From contig NZ_VLKR01000031.1 in assembly GCF_007830445.1 (NCBI RefSeq), positions 1 through 64,000 on the forward strand: 64,000 nt of DNA. The letters run 5' to 3'. The DNA comes from Sphingobacterium siyangense. Lineage in GTDB: Bacteria; Bacteroidota; Bacteroidia; Sphingobacteriales; Sphingobacteriaceae. Shown piece after piece: positions 17,884 to 27,383 of this stretch (within the stretch, counting starts at the first letter, position 1; every line of letters starts with the position of its first letter). Under the pieces are notes generated by a model. That model was not told the origin of the DNA, made no database searches, and saw only the letters and a program-made list of their open reading frames with translations. The position numbers and the translations under genes are program-made.

Positions 17884-19275
17884 TTATTGATAGCCTAATA
17901 ATTTCATGACTTGTTTGGAGTTTTGCTCCTCACCAAACACCTCATAGTTGAATGTTTCATCTCTATTGCGGCGTACAAGCACATGTTTGGGTGAAGGAAG
18001 TAAGCAGTGGTGGATTCCACCATATCCGCTTAATACATCTTGATATGCTCCTGTATGAAAGAAGCCCAAGTACTGTACCTTACGGGTCTTCGGCATAAAT
18101 ACCGAGTTCATGTGTGCCTCCTGATTGTAGTAATCCTGTCCATCGCATGTGATTCCACCTAAATTGACGCGTTCATATTCTGAATCCCAGTTATTGATCG
18201 GCAATAGAATATATTTTTGGTTCAATGCCCATACATCCGGTAAATTTGTAATGAATGAACCGTCAATCATAAACCAACGTTCGCGATCGTTTTGTTGCTT
18301 GCGTCCCAAAACTTTATAGAGAATACCTGATGCTTCAGCAACAGTATATTTGCCAAATTCAGTAATAATATCTGGTTCCATTACCTCATGGTGCGCACAG
18401 ATTTGTTTGATACGATTGACAATCTCATTGACCATATACTCGTAATCAAAGTCGTGTACCAGTGAGTCCTTAAATGGCATCCCACCACCGATATCTAGGG
18501 TATCTAAATCCGGATTTACTTTCTTGAATTTACAATATAAAGTAACGTATTTCTCTAATTCGTTCCAGTAATACGGGGTGTCCGAGATACCTGAATTAAT
18601 GAAAAAGTGAAGTAACTTTACTTTAAAGTTTGGATTGTCGGCGATCTTGTTGTTATAGAATTCAACGACGTCTTCTTGGCGAATCCCTAGGCGAGATGTA
18701 TAGAATTGAGAATCTGGCTGCTCCTCGGAAGCAACACGGATACCTAAAGCACAAGGCTCATCCAATTCGATTTCATCATCATAAAGGTTAAACTCCTCTT
18801 TGTTATCCAGTACCGGTATAATGTTTTTATATCCGTCGTGGATCATATCGACAATATATTGTTTGTACTGGTAGGTTTTGAATCCATTACAGATCACTGT
18901 AATGTCTTTCGTTACTGTGCCCTGTCTTTCCAATGAATCGATCATCGGCATATCAAATGCAGATGAAGTTTCCAGGTGGATATCATTTTTCAAAGCTTCC
19001 TCTACGATGTGCTTGAAATGGGACGATTTGGTACAATAACAATATTTGTAAGATCCGCGATAGTTGTGTTTCAGAATTGCGGTCTGAAAGAGGATTTTCG
19101 CTTGCTGAATTTTTTTGCTGACGATAGGCAAATAGGTAAAACGTAACGGCGTACCGTACGTTTCTATCATTTCCATTAAATTCAAATCGTGGAAATACAA
19201 TTCGTCGTCGATGATTTCGAATCCGTCTTGCGGAAAACCAACACTTAAGTCAAGAAATTCCTGATAGCTCTGCAT
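17884..19275 (-). CDS. speA: Arginine decarboxylase-like PLP enzyme
   Basis: A 463-residue fold-III PLP decarboxylase of the Orn/DAP/Arg decarboxylase 2 family. The Schiff-base lysine is probably in YCYCTKSSHFKHIVEEAL (near residue 82), and the glycine-rich phosphate-binding segment DTLDIGGGMPFKD is clear. C-terminal active-site elements include FFHTGAYQDVL. It is shorter than the E. coli SpeA type and matches the compact Bacteroidota arginine decarboxylase, which makes agmatine for polyamine synthesis; the substrate is inferred. It is divergent from argS. A minus-strand TATCTTTG -7 box lies at 19291-19298. Confidence 0.82.
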   Translation of the reverse strand: MQSYQEFLDLSVGFPQDGFEIIDDELYFHDLNLMEMIETYGTPLRFTYLPIVSKKIQQAKILFQTAILKHNYRGSYKYCYCTKSSHFKHIVEEALKNDIHLETSSAFDMPMIDSLERQGTVTKDITVICNGFKTYQYKQYIVDMIHDGYKNIIPVLDNKEEFNLYDDEIELDEPCALGIRVASEEQPDSQFYTSRLGIRQEDVVEFYNNKIADNPNFKVKLLHFFINSGISDTPYYWNELEKYVTLYCKFKKVNPDLDTLDIGGGMPFKDSLVHDFDYEYMVNEIVNRIKQICAHHEVMEPDIITEFGKYTVAEASGILYKVLGRKQQNDRERWFMIDGSFITNLPDVWALNQKYILLPINNWDSEYERVNLGGITCDGQDYYNQEAHMNSVFMPKTRKVQYLGFFHTGAYQDVLSGYGGIHHCLLPSPKHVLVRRNRDETFNYEVFGEEQNSKQVMKLLGYQ

Positions 19276-19290
19276 TTTTTATTATTTTTG

Positions 19291-19298
19291 CAAAGATA
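19291..19298 (-). promoter_or_regulatory. -7 box for the arginine decarboxylase gene
   Basis: The minus strand reads TATCTTTG, matching TAnnTTTG, 15 nt upstream of the ATG at 19275. The predicted 5' leader is therefore only about 12 nt. No good -33 element was seen. Confidence 0.5.
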
Positions 19299-19383
19299 TA
19301 CTTTAATGGTGAATACCTAAATAAGGAATGTTATTTATTTCCAATTCACTATCAGGAAGTTGTAAAAATTACAAAATCATTAA

Positions 19384-21168
19384 ATGGCAAATTCTATTCA
19401 AAAGCGACTTGTTGAAGTCACTGTACAGGCAGTAAAAGAGCTTTACAATGCAGATATTTTAGAAAATCAAATTGCTTTACAGGCTACCCGAAAGGAGTTT
19501 GAAGGACAAATTACAATCGTAACTTTTCCCGTAACGCGCTTTTCGAAATCTTCTCCGGAACAAACCGGAAAGGAAATCGGTGCATATTTGCAACAGCATA
19601 TTGCTGAAATATCGGATTTCAATGTGATAAAAGGCTTTTTGAATATTGTTCTTTCCGATGCTTACTGGATCACGTTGTTGAATCAGACCATAACGGCGAA
19701 GGACTTTGGTGTATTTCCTGCGAATGGAAAGAAACTGATGGTTGAATATTCTTCTCCAAATACCAATAAACCGCTGCATTTGGGGCATATCCGTAATAAT
19801 TTATTGGGATATTCTGTTGCGGAAATCCTAAAAGCTTATGGTTATGATGTGATCAAAGCAAATTTGGTGAACGATCGCGGTATCCATATTTGTAAGTCGA
19901 TGTTGGCTTGGCAAAAATTTGGTAACGGTGAGACTCCCGAGTCTACTGGACTTAAAGGAGACCACCTTGTCGGAAAATATTACGTTGTCTTTGACAAAGC
20001 ATATAAACAGGAAATCGAGACATTGAAGGCTGAAGGGCAGACCGAAGATGAGGCAAAGAAAAATGCACCTTTGATGAAGGAGGCACAAGCGATGTTGCAA
20101 CAATGGGAAGCTGGTAATGAAGAGGTGATCTCACTGTGGAAAACCATGAACAGCTGGGTGTACGCTGGGTTTGAAAAGACCTATAAACAATTAGGCGTCG
20201 ACTTCGATAAATATTATTATGAATCCAATACATACTTGCTGGGTAAAGATATTATTCAGGAAGGTTTAGATAAAGGGGTTTTCTTTAAAAAAGAGGATAA
20301 CTCCGTATGGATTGATCTAACAGACGAAGGATTGGATCAGAAGCTTGTGCTTCGTGGCGACGGTACTTCTGTCTATATTACACAAGATTTGGGGACTGCA
20401 CAATTGAAATATGATGAATTCAAAATGAATGATTCTATTTATGTTGTCGGTAACGAACAGGATTACCATTTCAAGGTATTGTTCTTAATCTTAAAAAAAC
20501 TTGGTAAAGCTTGGGCCGACGGATTGTTCCATTTATCGTATGGGATGGTCGATCTTCCTTCAGGTAAAATGAAATCACGGGAGGGAACAGTTGTTGACGC
20601 GGATGATTTAATGGCTGAGATGCTTAAGACCGCTCAGGAACGTACCGAGGAACTTGGCAAGACTGAAGGATTGGACGAGGAATCAAAAGCCGTTCTGTAC
20701 GATACGATTGGAATGGGCGCACTGAAATATTTTCTATTGAAAGTGGATCCTAAAAAACGCCTGTTGTTTGATCCAAATGAATCTGTCGATTTTCAAGGTC
20801 ATACAGGACCGTTTATTCAATACACGCATGCTCGTATCAAATCTGTTTTAAGTAAGGCTGAATTCGATTTTGATAGTGCTGTGTCTGTACCGGCGACGAT
20901 TTCCTCTTACGAACGTGACTTAATTCAACAACTGGGTGCATTTCCGGAGATTATTGAAGCTTCTGCGCAAGAGTTCAGTCCTGCACAATTGGCAAATTAT
21001 ATCTATGAGGTAGCCAAGTTTTATAATAAATTCTATCATGAAGAAACCATCTTGAAAGCGGAAGATCATGATGTGAAAAACTTTAGATTGCACCTTTCGG
21101 CTTCTGCGGCAAAGGTTATTGCCAAAGGAATGAACTTATTGGGTATTCGTGTACCTGAAAGAATGTAA
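19384..21168 (+). CDS. argS: Arginyl-tRNA synthetase
   Basis: A 594-residue class I synthetase that charges tRNA-Arg. The N-terminal Add-1 domain is followed by the HIGH-type motif SSPNTNKPLHLGHIRNN (near residue 125) and the KMSKS-equivalent MKSREGTVVD (near residue 397). The C-terminal all-helical DALR anticodon-binding domain ends in LLGIRVPERM, typical of the family. It is divergent from the arginine decarboxylase gene, and an oxidoreductase gene starts 4 nt after its stop. Confidence 0.97.
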   Translation: MANSIQKRLVEVTVQAVKELYNADILENQIALQATRKEFEGQITIVTFPVTRFSKSSPEQTGKEIGAYLQQHIAEISDFNVIKGFLNIVLSDAYWITLLNQTITAKDFGVFPANGKKLMVEYSSPNTNKPLHLGHIRNNLLGYSVAEILKAYGYDVIKANLVNDRGIHICKSMLAWQKFGNGETPESTGLKGDHLVGKYYVVFDKAYKQEIETLKAEGQTEDEAKKNAPLMKEAQAMLQQWEAGNEEVISLWKTMNSWVYAGFEKTYKQLGVDFDKYYYESNTYLLGKDIIQEGLDKGVFFKKEDNSVWIDLTDEGLDQKLVLRGDGTSVYITQDLGTAQLKYDEFKMNDSIYVVGNEQDYHFKVLFLILKKLGKAWADGLFHLSYGMVDLPSGKMKSREGTVVDADDLMAEMLKTAQERTEELGKTEGLDEESKAVLYDTIGMGALKYFLLKVDPKKRLLFDPNESVDFQGHTGPFIQYTHARIKSVLSKAEFDFDSAVSVPATISSYERDLIQQLGAFPEIIEASAQEFSPAQLANYIYEVAKFYNKFYHEETILKAEDHDVKNFRLHLSASAAKVIAKGMNLLGIRVPERM

Positions 21169-21172
21169 TACT

Positions 21173-22249
21173 ATGAAGAAAATTCGCGTAGGACTTATCG
21201 GTTTTGGAATTTCAGGTCAGGTTTTTCACGCTCCCGTGATGCGTTCGATAGCTGAACTGGCTCTTGTTAAAGTGACTGCTCGGAAAGCAGATCAGCAAAG
21301 TTTGCTAAAGGAACGCTATCCACAGGCAGAAATTGCTTTGTCTGCAGATGATATTTTTAATGATGCAACCATTGATTTAGTCGTGATTGCAACGTCCAAT
21401 GAAATGCATTATCCTTTCGCAAAACGTGCATTGGAAGCAGGAAAACACGTTGTCGTAGAAAAACCCTTTACCAATAGTGTCGAGCAGGCCGATGAGCTTA
21501 TCGCTCTGGCTAAGGAGAAAAATCTGGTCTTGGCACCCTACCATAATTTAAGGTTCAACTCAGACTATCGGACAGTGGAGAAAGTGGTCAAAAGTGGAAG
21601 GTTGGGACGGATTGTAAATTTGGAATCAAGGTTTGATCGTTTTCGTAATTATTTGCGACCTAACGCATGGCGAGAGGAAAATTTACCGGGTTCGGGCATA
21701 TTTTATGACCTGGGGCCACATCTCATCGACCAGGCTTTGCAGTTATTTGGAAAGCCGCATGCTGTCTTTGCAGATTTGGCTGTCCAACGGGATCATGCGA
21801 AAACCATTGACAATTTCGACTGCCTATTGTACTACGATAACTTACGGGTATCTCTGAAAGGTTCTATGCTTGCAAAAGAACCCACAGCACGTTATCGTGT
21901 CTTTGGAATGAACGGAAATTTTGTAAAATATGGTGTCGACCCACAGGAAGCCTTACTGCGTGATGGCAAATTTCCTGATGAGGATCCAACCTGGGGACAA
22001 GAAGACCCAAGTCTATACGGCAAGCTCAATATCGTTGAACAGGGGAATGACATTGAAGAAATGGTTCCTTCTGAAATAGGTTCTTATCCTGATTTTTATC
22101 AGAACGTTGCGGATAGTATATTGGGCAAAACTACCTTGATCGCATCGGCAGAGCAGGCACGGGATGTCATTAAAATTATTGAATTGGGATATCAGAGTCA
22201 ATTGGAACGAAGAGTTGTTTCTGTTGAAAATACATTGATTGCTTATTAG
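21173..22249 (+). CDS. Gfo/Idh/MocA family oxidoreductase
   Basis: A 358-residue NAD(P)-dependent oxidoreductase. The N-terminal Rossmann motif is RVGLIGFGISGQVFHAPVM; VVIATSNEMHYPFAKRALEAGKHVVVEKPFT is the family's conserved dinucleotide and EKP lysine block; the C-terminal domain carries YDLGPHLIDQAL with the conserved His. These act on sugars, inositols or related polyols; the substrate is not predictable. The ATG at 21173 is preferred over an earlier one at 21149 that lies inside argS. Its start is 4 nt after the argS stop, so it may be co-transcribed. Confidence 0.9.
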   Translation: MKKIRVGLIGFGISGQVFHAPVMRSIAELALVKVTARKADQQSLLKERYPQAEIALSADDIFNDATIDLVVIATSNEMHYPFAKRALEAGKHVVVEKPFTNSVEQADELIALAKEKNLVLAPYHNLRFNSDYRTVEKVVKSGRLGRIVNLESRFDRFRNYLRPNAWREENLPGSGIFYDLGPHLIDQALQLFGKPHAVFADLAVQRDHAKTIDNFDCLLYYDNLRVSLKGSMLAKEPTARYRVFGMNGNFVKYGVDPQEALLRDGKFPDEDPTWGQEDPSLYGKLNIVEQGNDIEEMVPSEIGSYPDFYQNVADSILGKTTLIASAEQARDVIKIIELGYQSQLERRVVSVENTLIAY

Positions 22250-22258
22250 ATTGTTGCT

Positions 22259-23455
22259 GTGAGTATACTATACGATGCTATCATTATTGGGGGGGGAGCC
22301 TGTGGTTTGATGTGTGCAGCCCAAGCAGGGCTGATTGGAAAGAAGACCTTGGTCCTTGAACGAAACGATAAGGTCGGCGCGAAGATCTTGATTTCCGGAG
22401 GCGGACGCTGTAATTATACAAATATCGGTAATAGTCCCGCTAATTTCATTTCTGAAAATCCAGATTTTTTACATGGTATATTCAAACAATGGACAGTGGA
22501 CGATACCATTACATTTTTTGAACAGTATGGTATTGTAGGGCAGGAAAAAACACTGGGCCAGTTGTTTCCAGAGACCAATAAAGCAAAAGATATCGTTGCT
22601 GTATTTTCAAAAATTTTATACGAGACAGGGCAGGATATTGCATTGAATACCTTGGTGAAATCTGTAGAAAAAAACGATAATGGCTTTATGGTAACGGTAG
22701 AAAATGCAAAAGGTGAGTCCCGATATCATGCACATAAAGTTGTTATTTCTTCCGGTGGGCTTCCGGTCCAAAAACTCGGCGCTTCGGACTTTGGATTACG
22801 CCTAGCCAAACAATTTGGTTTGAATGTCGTCGGTACAGCGCCTTCACTAGTCCCTTTGACAATAACTGGAAAAGATGCTGATTGGTATAGTTCTTTGGCT
22901 GGAAATTCGGTGTTCTCGAAAGTGTCTGTTGCCGGAATGTCTTTTGAAGAGAATATTCTTTTTACGCACTGGGGGTTAAGCGGACCTGCAATTCTTCAGA
23001 TATCAAGTTATTGGAGACCGGGACAGGAGATTACGATTGATCTACTGCCTAATTTTAATTTAGATAATCTGATTAAACAAGAGCGGCAATACGGCGGGAA
23101 AAGACTTGTTTCACAATTGCTAAACGATTATTTCAGCAGAAAATTGGTCGATGCCCTTGGGAAATTTCTAGCATTGGATACCAAAATTGCCTCACTTAGT
23201 AAAGCTGATGCGAAATTGATTGTCGATACTATTCATCGCTTCAAGGTAAAACCTGCGGGAGATAAGGGGTATGATAAAGCTGAGGTTATGCGTGGAGGAG
23301 TTTCAACGGAAGAGCTAAACCCCAAGACCTTAATGTCTAAAAAAGTTGAAGGTCTTTATTTTGGAGGGGAGACTGTTGATATTACGGGATGGCTTGGCGG
23401 TTATAATTTCCAATGGGCTTGGGCAAGTGGTTATGCCATCGCCCAAGATATTTAG
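22259..23455 (+). CDS. BaiN/HI0933-like FAD-dependent oxidoreductase
   Basis: A 398-residue flavoprotein with an N-terminal GxGxxG FAD motif (AIIIGGGACGLMCAAQAG), the NYTNIG segment after SGGGRC that marks the HI0933/YhiN group, and GGYNFQWAWASGYAIAQDI at the C-terminus. Family members include the BaiN-like reductases; the physiological substrate is unknown. Translation appears to start at GTG (22259). It follows the Gfo/Idh gene by 9 nt on the same strand and may share its transcript. Confidence 0.88.
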   Translation: MSILYDAIIIGGGACGLMCAAQAGLIGKKTLVLERNDKVGAKILISGGGRCNYTNIGNSPANFISENPDFLHGIFKQWTVDDTITFFEQYGIVGQEKTLGQLFPETNKAKDIVAVFSKILYETGQDIALNTLVKSVEKNDNGFMVTVENAKGESRYHAHKVVISSGGLPVQKLGASDFGLRLAKQFGLNVVGTAPSLVPLTITGKDADWYSSLAGNSVFSKVSVAGMSFEENILFTHWGLSGPAILQISSYWRPGQEITIDLLPNFNLDNLIKQERQYGGKRLVSQLLNDYFSRKLVDALGKFLALDTKIASLSKADAKLIVDTIHRFKVKPAGDKGYDKAEVMRGGVSTEELNPKTLMSKKVEGLYFGGETVDITGWLGGYNFQWAWASGYAIAQDI

Positions 23456-23495
23456 GCATTTTTGGAGAGGTAGCGAGAGGGCTTGAATTTGACGT

Positions 23496-24524
23496 TTAAT
23501 CGACAGATTTCTCAGCATAGAGTTGTGTGGCAGCAGCCAAGCGCTGCTTTATTCTCGCTTGCAATTTTTTTGGGGAGAGTACTTTAATGGATTCGCCAAA
23601 ACCTAAAATTTCTCTTTCCAGTTCAAAGTTAAGTACAACATCGATACGAATTAAGATTGAACCATCCTCCTTTTTGTCTAAAATCTGCTGTGACGCATGT
23701 AAGGGTTTTGTTGCTACATAAGGTGCATTTTTTGCATTGACTTGCAATATCACCCGGTGCCCGCGGTCCTTTTGTGTCTTCGTTACGCCTATAGCATCCG
23801 AAAAGTAACGTTCGAAATCGACCCCTGTATATTCCCTGTATGAATTTTTGCCCATTTCCTCGATAGCATTGATCCGATCGAGCGCTAGTGTCATCAATCC
23901 TTCACTCTTTTTATGCTGACCAATTAGAAACCATCGATTACGATATTCTTTTAGGAGATAGGGCGAGAAAACGAGATCCTGTTGTTGTATTGCTTTGAAC
24001 GATTGGTAGCTGATCAGGAGTGGCGTTTTTTCACGAATGGCTTGATGCAGTGGGCTGATAAAAGAAAGGCCTTTTAGCAGATTGTTGCTTTCCATTTGTA
24101 TAATAGAAGGTGAATTGTCCTTTTTTGTATGGATGCTATCTTCAAGTCGTGCGACAATATCGCTCATTTCATCAAAGCTGGAGAAACCGCTCACATGCTT
24201 AAGTACCTCTACAGCCTCCTTCATTTTTTGCATGTCACCGACGGAAATCGGTGAATTGCTAATGCTATAGTCGGGATCTTCATAGGTGTAGAATTTGCGA
24301 TGCAAGACGACAATAGGCGCATTGTAGCCGAGCTTATTGCTACGCATGAGTTGAATATCTCCTTGTATGGTGCGTTTACTTATCCCATTTTTGATTCCTT
24401 CAAATTCATAGAGTGCATCGGAAACCTTTTCCATAAGATCTTCCAAGGTCCATTTCCGATGTCGTAAACGAAGACAATGGTCAATCGTTTTATACCGTAT
24501 AAGAGCTAGTTTATTGAGTGCCAT
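23496..24524 (-). CDS. WYL domain transcriptional regulator
   Basis: A 342-residue regulator. The N-terminal half has a winged helix-turn-helix with KTIDHCLRLRHRKWTLEDLMEKV, and the C-terminal WYL domain is visible in SYQSFKAIQQQDLVFSPYLLKEYRNRWFLIGQH. WYL proteins usually sense nucleic-acid-type or other ligands and repress defence or stress genes, but many in Bacteroidota have unknown targets. The ATG at 24524 is preferred; 24551 adds nine non-conserved residues. It is convergent with the FAD oxidoreductase gene and divergent from rnpB. Confidence 0.87.
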   Translation of the reverse strand: MALNKLALIRYKTIDHCLRLRHRKWTLEDLMEKVSDALYEFEGIKNGISKRTIQGDIQLMRSNKLGYNAPIVVLHRKFYTYEDPDYSISNSPISVGDMQKMKEAVEVLKHVSGFSSFDEMSDIVARLEDSIHTKKDNSPSIIQMESNNLLKGLSFISPLHQAIREKTPLLISYQSFKAIQQQDLVFSPYLLKEYRNRWFLIGQHKKSEGLMTLALDRINAIEEMGKNSYREYTGVDFERYFSDAIGVTKTQKDRGHRVILQVNAKNAPYVATKPLHASQQILDKKEDGSILIRIDVVLNFELEREILGFGESIKVLSPKKLQARIKQRLAAATQLYAEKSVD

Positions 24525-24662
24525 GCTTTTTTTGATAGATTGAAAATACAAAAACTTTCTTTATCTACGCAAGTTAATTGCGTAGATTTTTATGCCTGTG
24601 ATGCAAAATGAATGGTCTTTTCGAAATTGAAAAGAAATTCGGGTTTATCCGAGTAAAATAGC

Positions 24663-24670
24663 TACTTTTG
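24663..24670 (+). promoter_or_regulatory. -7 box of the rnpB promoter
   Basis: TACTTTTG matches TAnnTTTG and ends 4-5 nt before the first base pair of the RNase P RNA P1 helix at 24675. The expected start site therefore falls at the mature 5' end. Confidence 0.7.
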
Positions 24671-24673
24671 CGC

Positions 24674-25055
24674 AGAAGCAAACTGGTTCTATCGCTGCTC
24701 TTTTTTGGGAGGAGAGGAAAGTCCGGGCAACATAGAGCAACACGCTTCCTAACGGGAAGGCTGCTATGAAAATAGCAGACAGAAAGTGCCACAGAAAATA
24801 TACCGCTTTTCGGAGTAAGGGTGAAAACGTAAGGTAAGAGCTTACGGTCTTGTATGGTGACATATATTACGGTAAACCTCGTGTGTTGAAAGACCAAATA
24901 GGTTGCGAAATTCGAAGGCTGCTCGTCTTCTTTCAATTTATTGGAATTCGTAATGGGTAGGTTGATTGAGTTTGTCAGCGATGGCAAATCTAGATAAATG
25001 ATAGAAATTCCACTTCGGTGGTCTACAGAACCCGGCTTACAAGGTTTGCTTCTTT
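24674..25055 (+). ncRNA. rnpB: RNase P RNA component
   Basis: This is the catalytic RNA that removes 5' leaders from tRNA precursors. The universally conserved P4 strands are present: GAGGAAAGTCCGGGC at 24714-24728 and ACAGAACCCGGCTTAC at 25025-25040. The P1 helix closes the molecule, GAAGCAAAC (24675-24683) with GTTTGCTTC (25044-25052). Size is about 380 nt, normal for a bacterial A-type RNA. A -7 promoter box directly precedes it. It lies between the divergent WYL gene and a sigma-54-type regulator gene. Confidence 0.96.
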
Positions 25056-25122
25056 TTCGCTAATTGCCAAAAAAACCTTATATTGATTCCCGTAATTGAA
25101 AAAATAGCATAACTCTCGATTT

Positions 25123-26514
25123 ATGAGTACAATTTTAATCATTGATGATGAGCGCGCCATCAGAAGTTCGTTGCGTGATATCTTGGAATATGAAGATTAT
25201 ACGATTTTAGATGTCGACAATGGCCGGGATGGATTAGATATTTTAAAAAAGGAAAAAATAGATCTTGTTCTTTGTGATATCAAGATGAATACGATGGATG
25301 GGATGGAAGTTTTGGCGGAAGCACACCAAAGCAGCCCGGACATCCCTTTTATTATGATCTCTGGACATGGTACGATTGAGACAGCTGTTGAAGCCGCGAA
25401 AAAAGGAGCATTTGACTTTTTAGAAAAACCGCTGGACCTGAATAGATTATTGATCACGGTTCGTAATGCACTGGATAAAAGTTCCCTAGTCACAGAAACC
25501 AAGGTCCTGAAACGAAAAGTTAGCAGCTCGAAAACAAAAGATATACTGGGTGAATCGGGGGCCATCAAACGTATTAAGGAAACAATTGACCGAGTTGCAC
25601 CAACAGAAGCCCGTGTATTGATTACCGGGGCGAATGGCTCGGGAAAGGAATTGGTTGCACGCTGGTTACATGAAAAGTCAAATCGTGGACAAGGCCCATT
25701 GATTGAAGTGAACTGTGCCGCAATACCTTCTGAATTAATCGAATCAGAATTATTCGGGCATGAAAAAGGATCCTTCACGTCGGCTATTAAACAACGTATC
25801 GGGAAGTTTGAACAAGCTAGTGGTGGAACATTGTTCTTGGATGAGATCGGTGATATGAGCCTTTCAGCGCAAGCTAAAGTGCTAAGGGCATTACAAGAGC
25901 ATAAAATCACGCGAGTGGGGGGCGACAAAGAAATTGACGTCAATGTCAGGGTAGTAGCTGCGACCAATAAGGATTTATTGAAAGAGATAGAAGATGGTAA
26001 TTTCAGAATGGACTTGTATCACCGTTTATCTGTCATACTGATCCATGTGCCAGCATTAACTGATCGTGTCGATGACATTCCTTTATTGTCCACAAACTTC
26101 TGTGAAGAGATCTGTATGGAATACGGGATACCTGTAAAGGAAATTACTACTGCTGCAATGAAAGAGTTGAGTCATCTTCCTTGGACAGGTAATATTCGGG
26201 AATTGCGCAATATGATTGAACGTTTAATTATTTTGAGCGACAGGTCGATTACCGATAAAGATGTTGTTGCCTTTGCTAACCCGTCCCGCGAACCTGTGAA
26301 TGGTATAGCTCATGAAAAAAGTGCAACGAATTACGGATTAGATATGGACTCCTTTGATTCGTTTCAAGATTATAAAGATCATGCGGAGAAAGAATTTATA
26401 AAATATAAATTGGAAAAAAATAATTGGAACGTCTCCAAAACGGCCGATGATCTTGATATTCAACGTAGTCACCTGTATAGTAAAATAGAGAAGTTCGGTC
26501 TAAAAAGAGATTAA
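25123..26514 (+). CDS. NtrC-family response regulator with GSFTSA loop
   Basis: A 463-residue protein: receiver domain (residues 1-115, phosphoacceptor Asp52 in LVLCDIK), AAA+ ATPase (about 140-375, Walker A GANGSGKE at 169-176), and a C-terminal helix-turn-helix (WNVSKTADDLDIQRSHLYSK). Family members use ATP to open sigma-54 promoters. The sigma-54-contacting loop, normally GAFTGA, reads GSFTSA at residues 216-221, with Thr kept but Ala and Gly replaced. No histidine kinase gene is adjacent. A palindromic terminator follows at 26581-26614. Confidence 0.92.
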   Translation: MSTILIIDDERAIRSSLRDILEYEDYTILDVDNGRDGLDILKKEKIDLVLCDIKMNTMDGMEVLAEAHQSSPDIPFIMISGHGTIETAVEAAKKGAFDFLEKPLDLNRLLITVRNALDKSSLVTETKVLKRKVSSSKTKDILGESGAIKRIKETIDRVAPTEARVLITGANGSGKELVARWLHEKSNRGQGPLIEVNCAAIPSELIESELFGHEKGSFTSAIKQRIGKFEQASGGTLFLDEIGDMSLSAQAKVLRALQEHKITRVGGDKEIDVNVRVVAATNKDLLKEIEDGNFRMDLYHRLSVILIHVPALTDRVDDIPLLSTNFCEEICMEYGIPVKEITTAAMKELSHLPWTGNIRELRNMIERLIILSDRSITDKDVVAFANPSREPVNGIAHEKSATNYGLDMDSFDSFQDYKDHAEKEFIKYKLEKNNWNVSKTADDLDIQRSHLYSKIEKFGLKRD

Positions 26515-26580
26515 CCGTTTAGAGAAATTTTAGTCTAGCAGCTGTGAACGAAAATTGCAGTTCGCTCAGACAAAGTGATA

Positions 26581-26614
26581 AAAAAAAGAGATTCCTTAAG
26601 GAATCTCTTTTTTT
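26581..26614. terminator. Perfect palindromic terminator
   Basis: A 34-nt perfect palindrome centred between 26597 and 26598: A7, GAGATTCCTT, its complement, T7. It lies between the convergent regulator gene and HAD hydrolase gene. Confidence 0.88.
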
Positions 26615-26638
26615 TATCGTCGTCAACCCTTAACCGGG

Positions 26639-27310
26639 TTATACTTCTTGTGTTTTTAAAATTGCTTTTATATTGGCAACAGATATTTCTGTATAATTAT
26701 TTATATAATCATTACTTGCAGGTAATTCTTCTTTTTTATGGGTTGAAAGTACGGCGACAACTTTCATTTCAGCATTTTTCGCCGCGGTAATACCCGAAAA
26801 AGAATCTTCAAAAACAATACAGCGGTCAACAGGAATTTGCAGATTTTCTGCAGATTTTAGGTAAACCTCAGGATGTGGCTTATGGAGTTTTACATCTTCG
26901 CTGCTTAGCGTGGAAGAGAATAAATGACGTATGTTCAATTCATCCAAAATTAAGTCCATATTCTCTCGGGGAGCAGATGTCGCCACAGCAAGCTTAAAAC
27001 CGTTATTTTTTAATTCCGTTAGAAACTCAATTAAGCCCTTAATAGGGGCAACGTGTTCTTTATAGATCACTCTAAAAAGCTGCTCTTTTTCAAATTCAAG
27101 CGTTCGCAGTTCCTCAGGGGATATCGGACGCTGAAAGAAATGCTGCATAATGTAACTATTATGCTTACCATACATATGCTGCTCAAATTCCTCTTCTGTA
27201 GCCTGTTGTACATTGTGGTTTTTAAAAAAAGCTCTAAAAGCTTCCGCATGGAAAGGGTTGGTGTGGCTTATGACACCGTCCATGTCAAATATCGCTGCGT
27301 ATTCTGTCAT
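26639..27310 (-). CDS. HAD-superfamily phosphatase (beta-phosphoglucomutase-like)
   Basis: A 223-residue HAD subfamily IA protein. Motif I is AIFDMDGVISHTN near the N-terminus, VATSAPRENMD provides motif II, the lysine and KLHKPHPEVYL form motif III, and the C-terminal acidic motif is VFEDSFSGITAAKNAEMKVV. DMDGV plus HTNP resembles beta-phosphoglucomutases and broad sugar phosphatases. The substrate is not predictable. The ATG at 27310 (TEYAAIFDMDG) is preferred; 27355 adds residues without family match. Adjacent genes are unrelated. Confidence 0.88.
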   Translation of the reverse strand: MTEYAAIFDMDGVISHTNPFHAEAFRAFFKNHNVQQATEEEFEQHMYGKHNSYIMQHFFQRPISPEELRTLEFEKEQLFRVIYKEHVAPIKGLIEFLTELKNNGFKLAVATSAPRENMDLILDELNIRHLFSSTLSSEDVKLHKPHPEVYLKSAENLQIPVDRCIVFEDSFSGITAAKNAEMKVVAVLSTHKKEELPASNDYINNYTEISVANIKAILKTQEV

Positions 27311-27383
27311 TGAGCTAATATACAATAATTGCCTTATTTGATCGATTTTACTCATTCATATTCTGGTAAATATTTTTTTCCGA

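Noticed and set aside
26575..26790. A 71-codon plus-strand ORF after the GSFTSA regulator
   Set aside because: It begins in the terminator palindrome and overlaps the HAD gene on the other strand.
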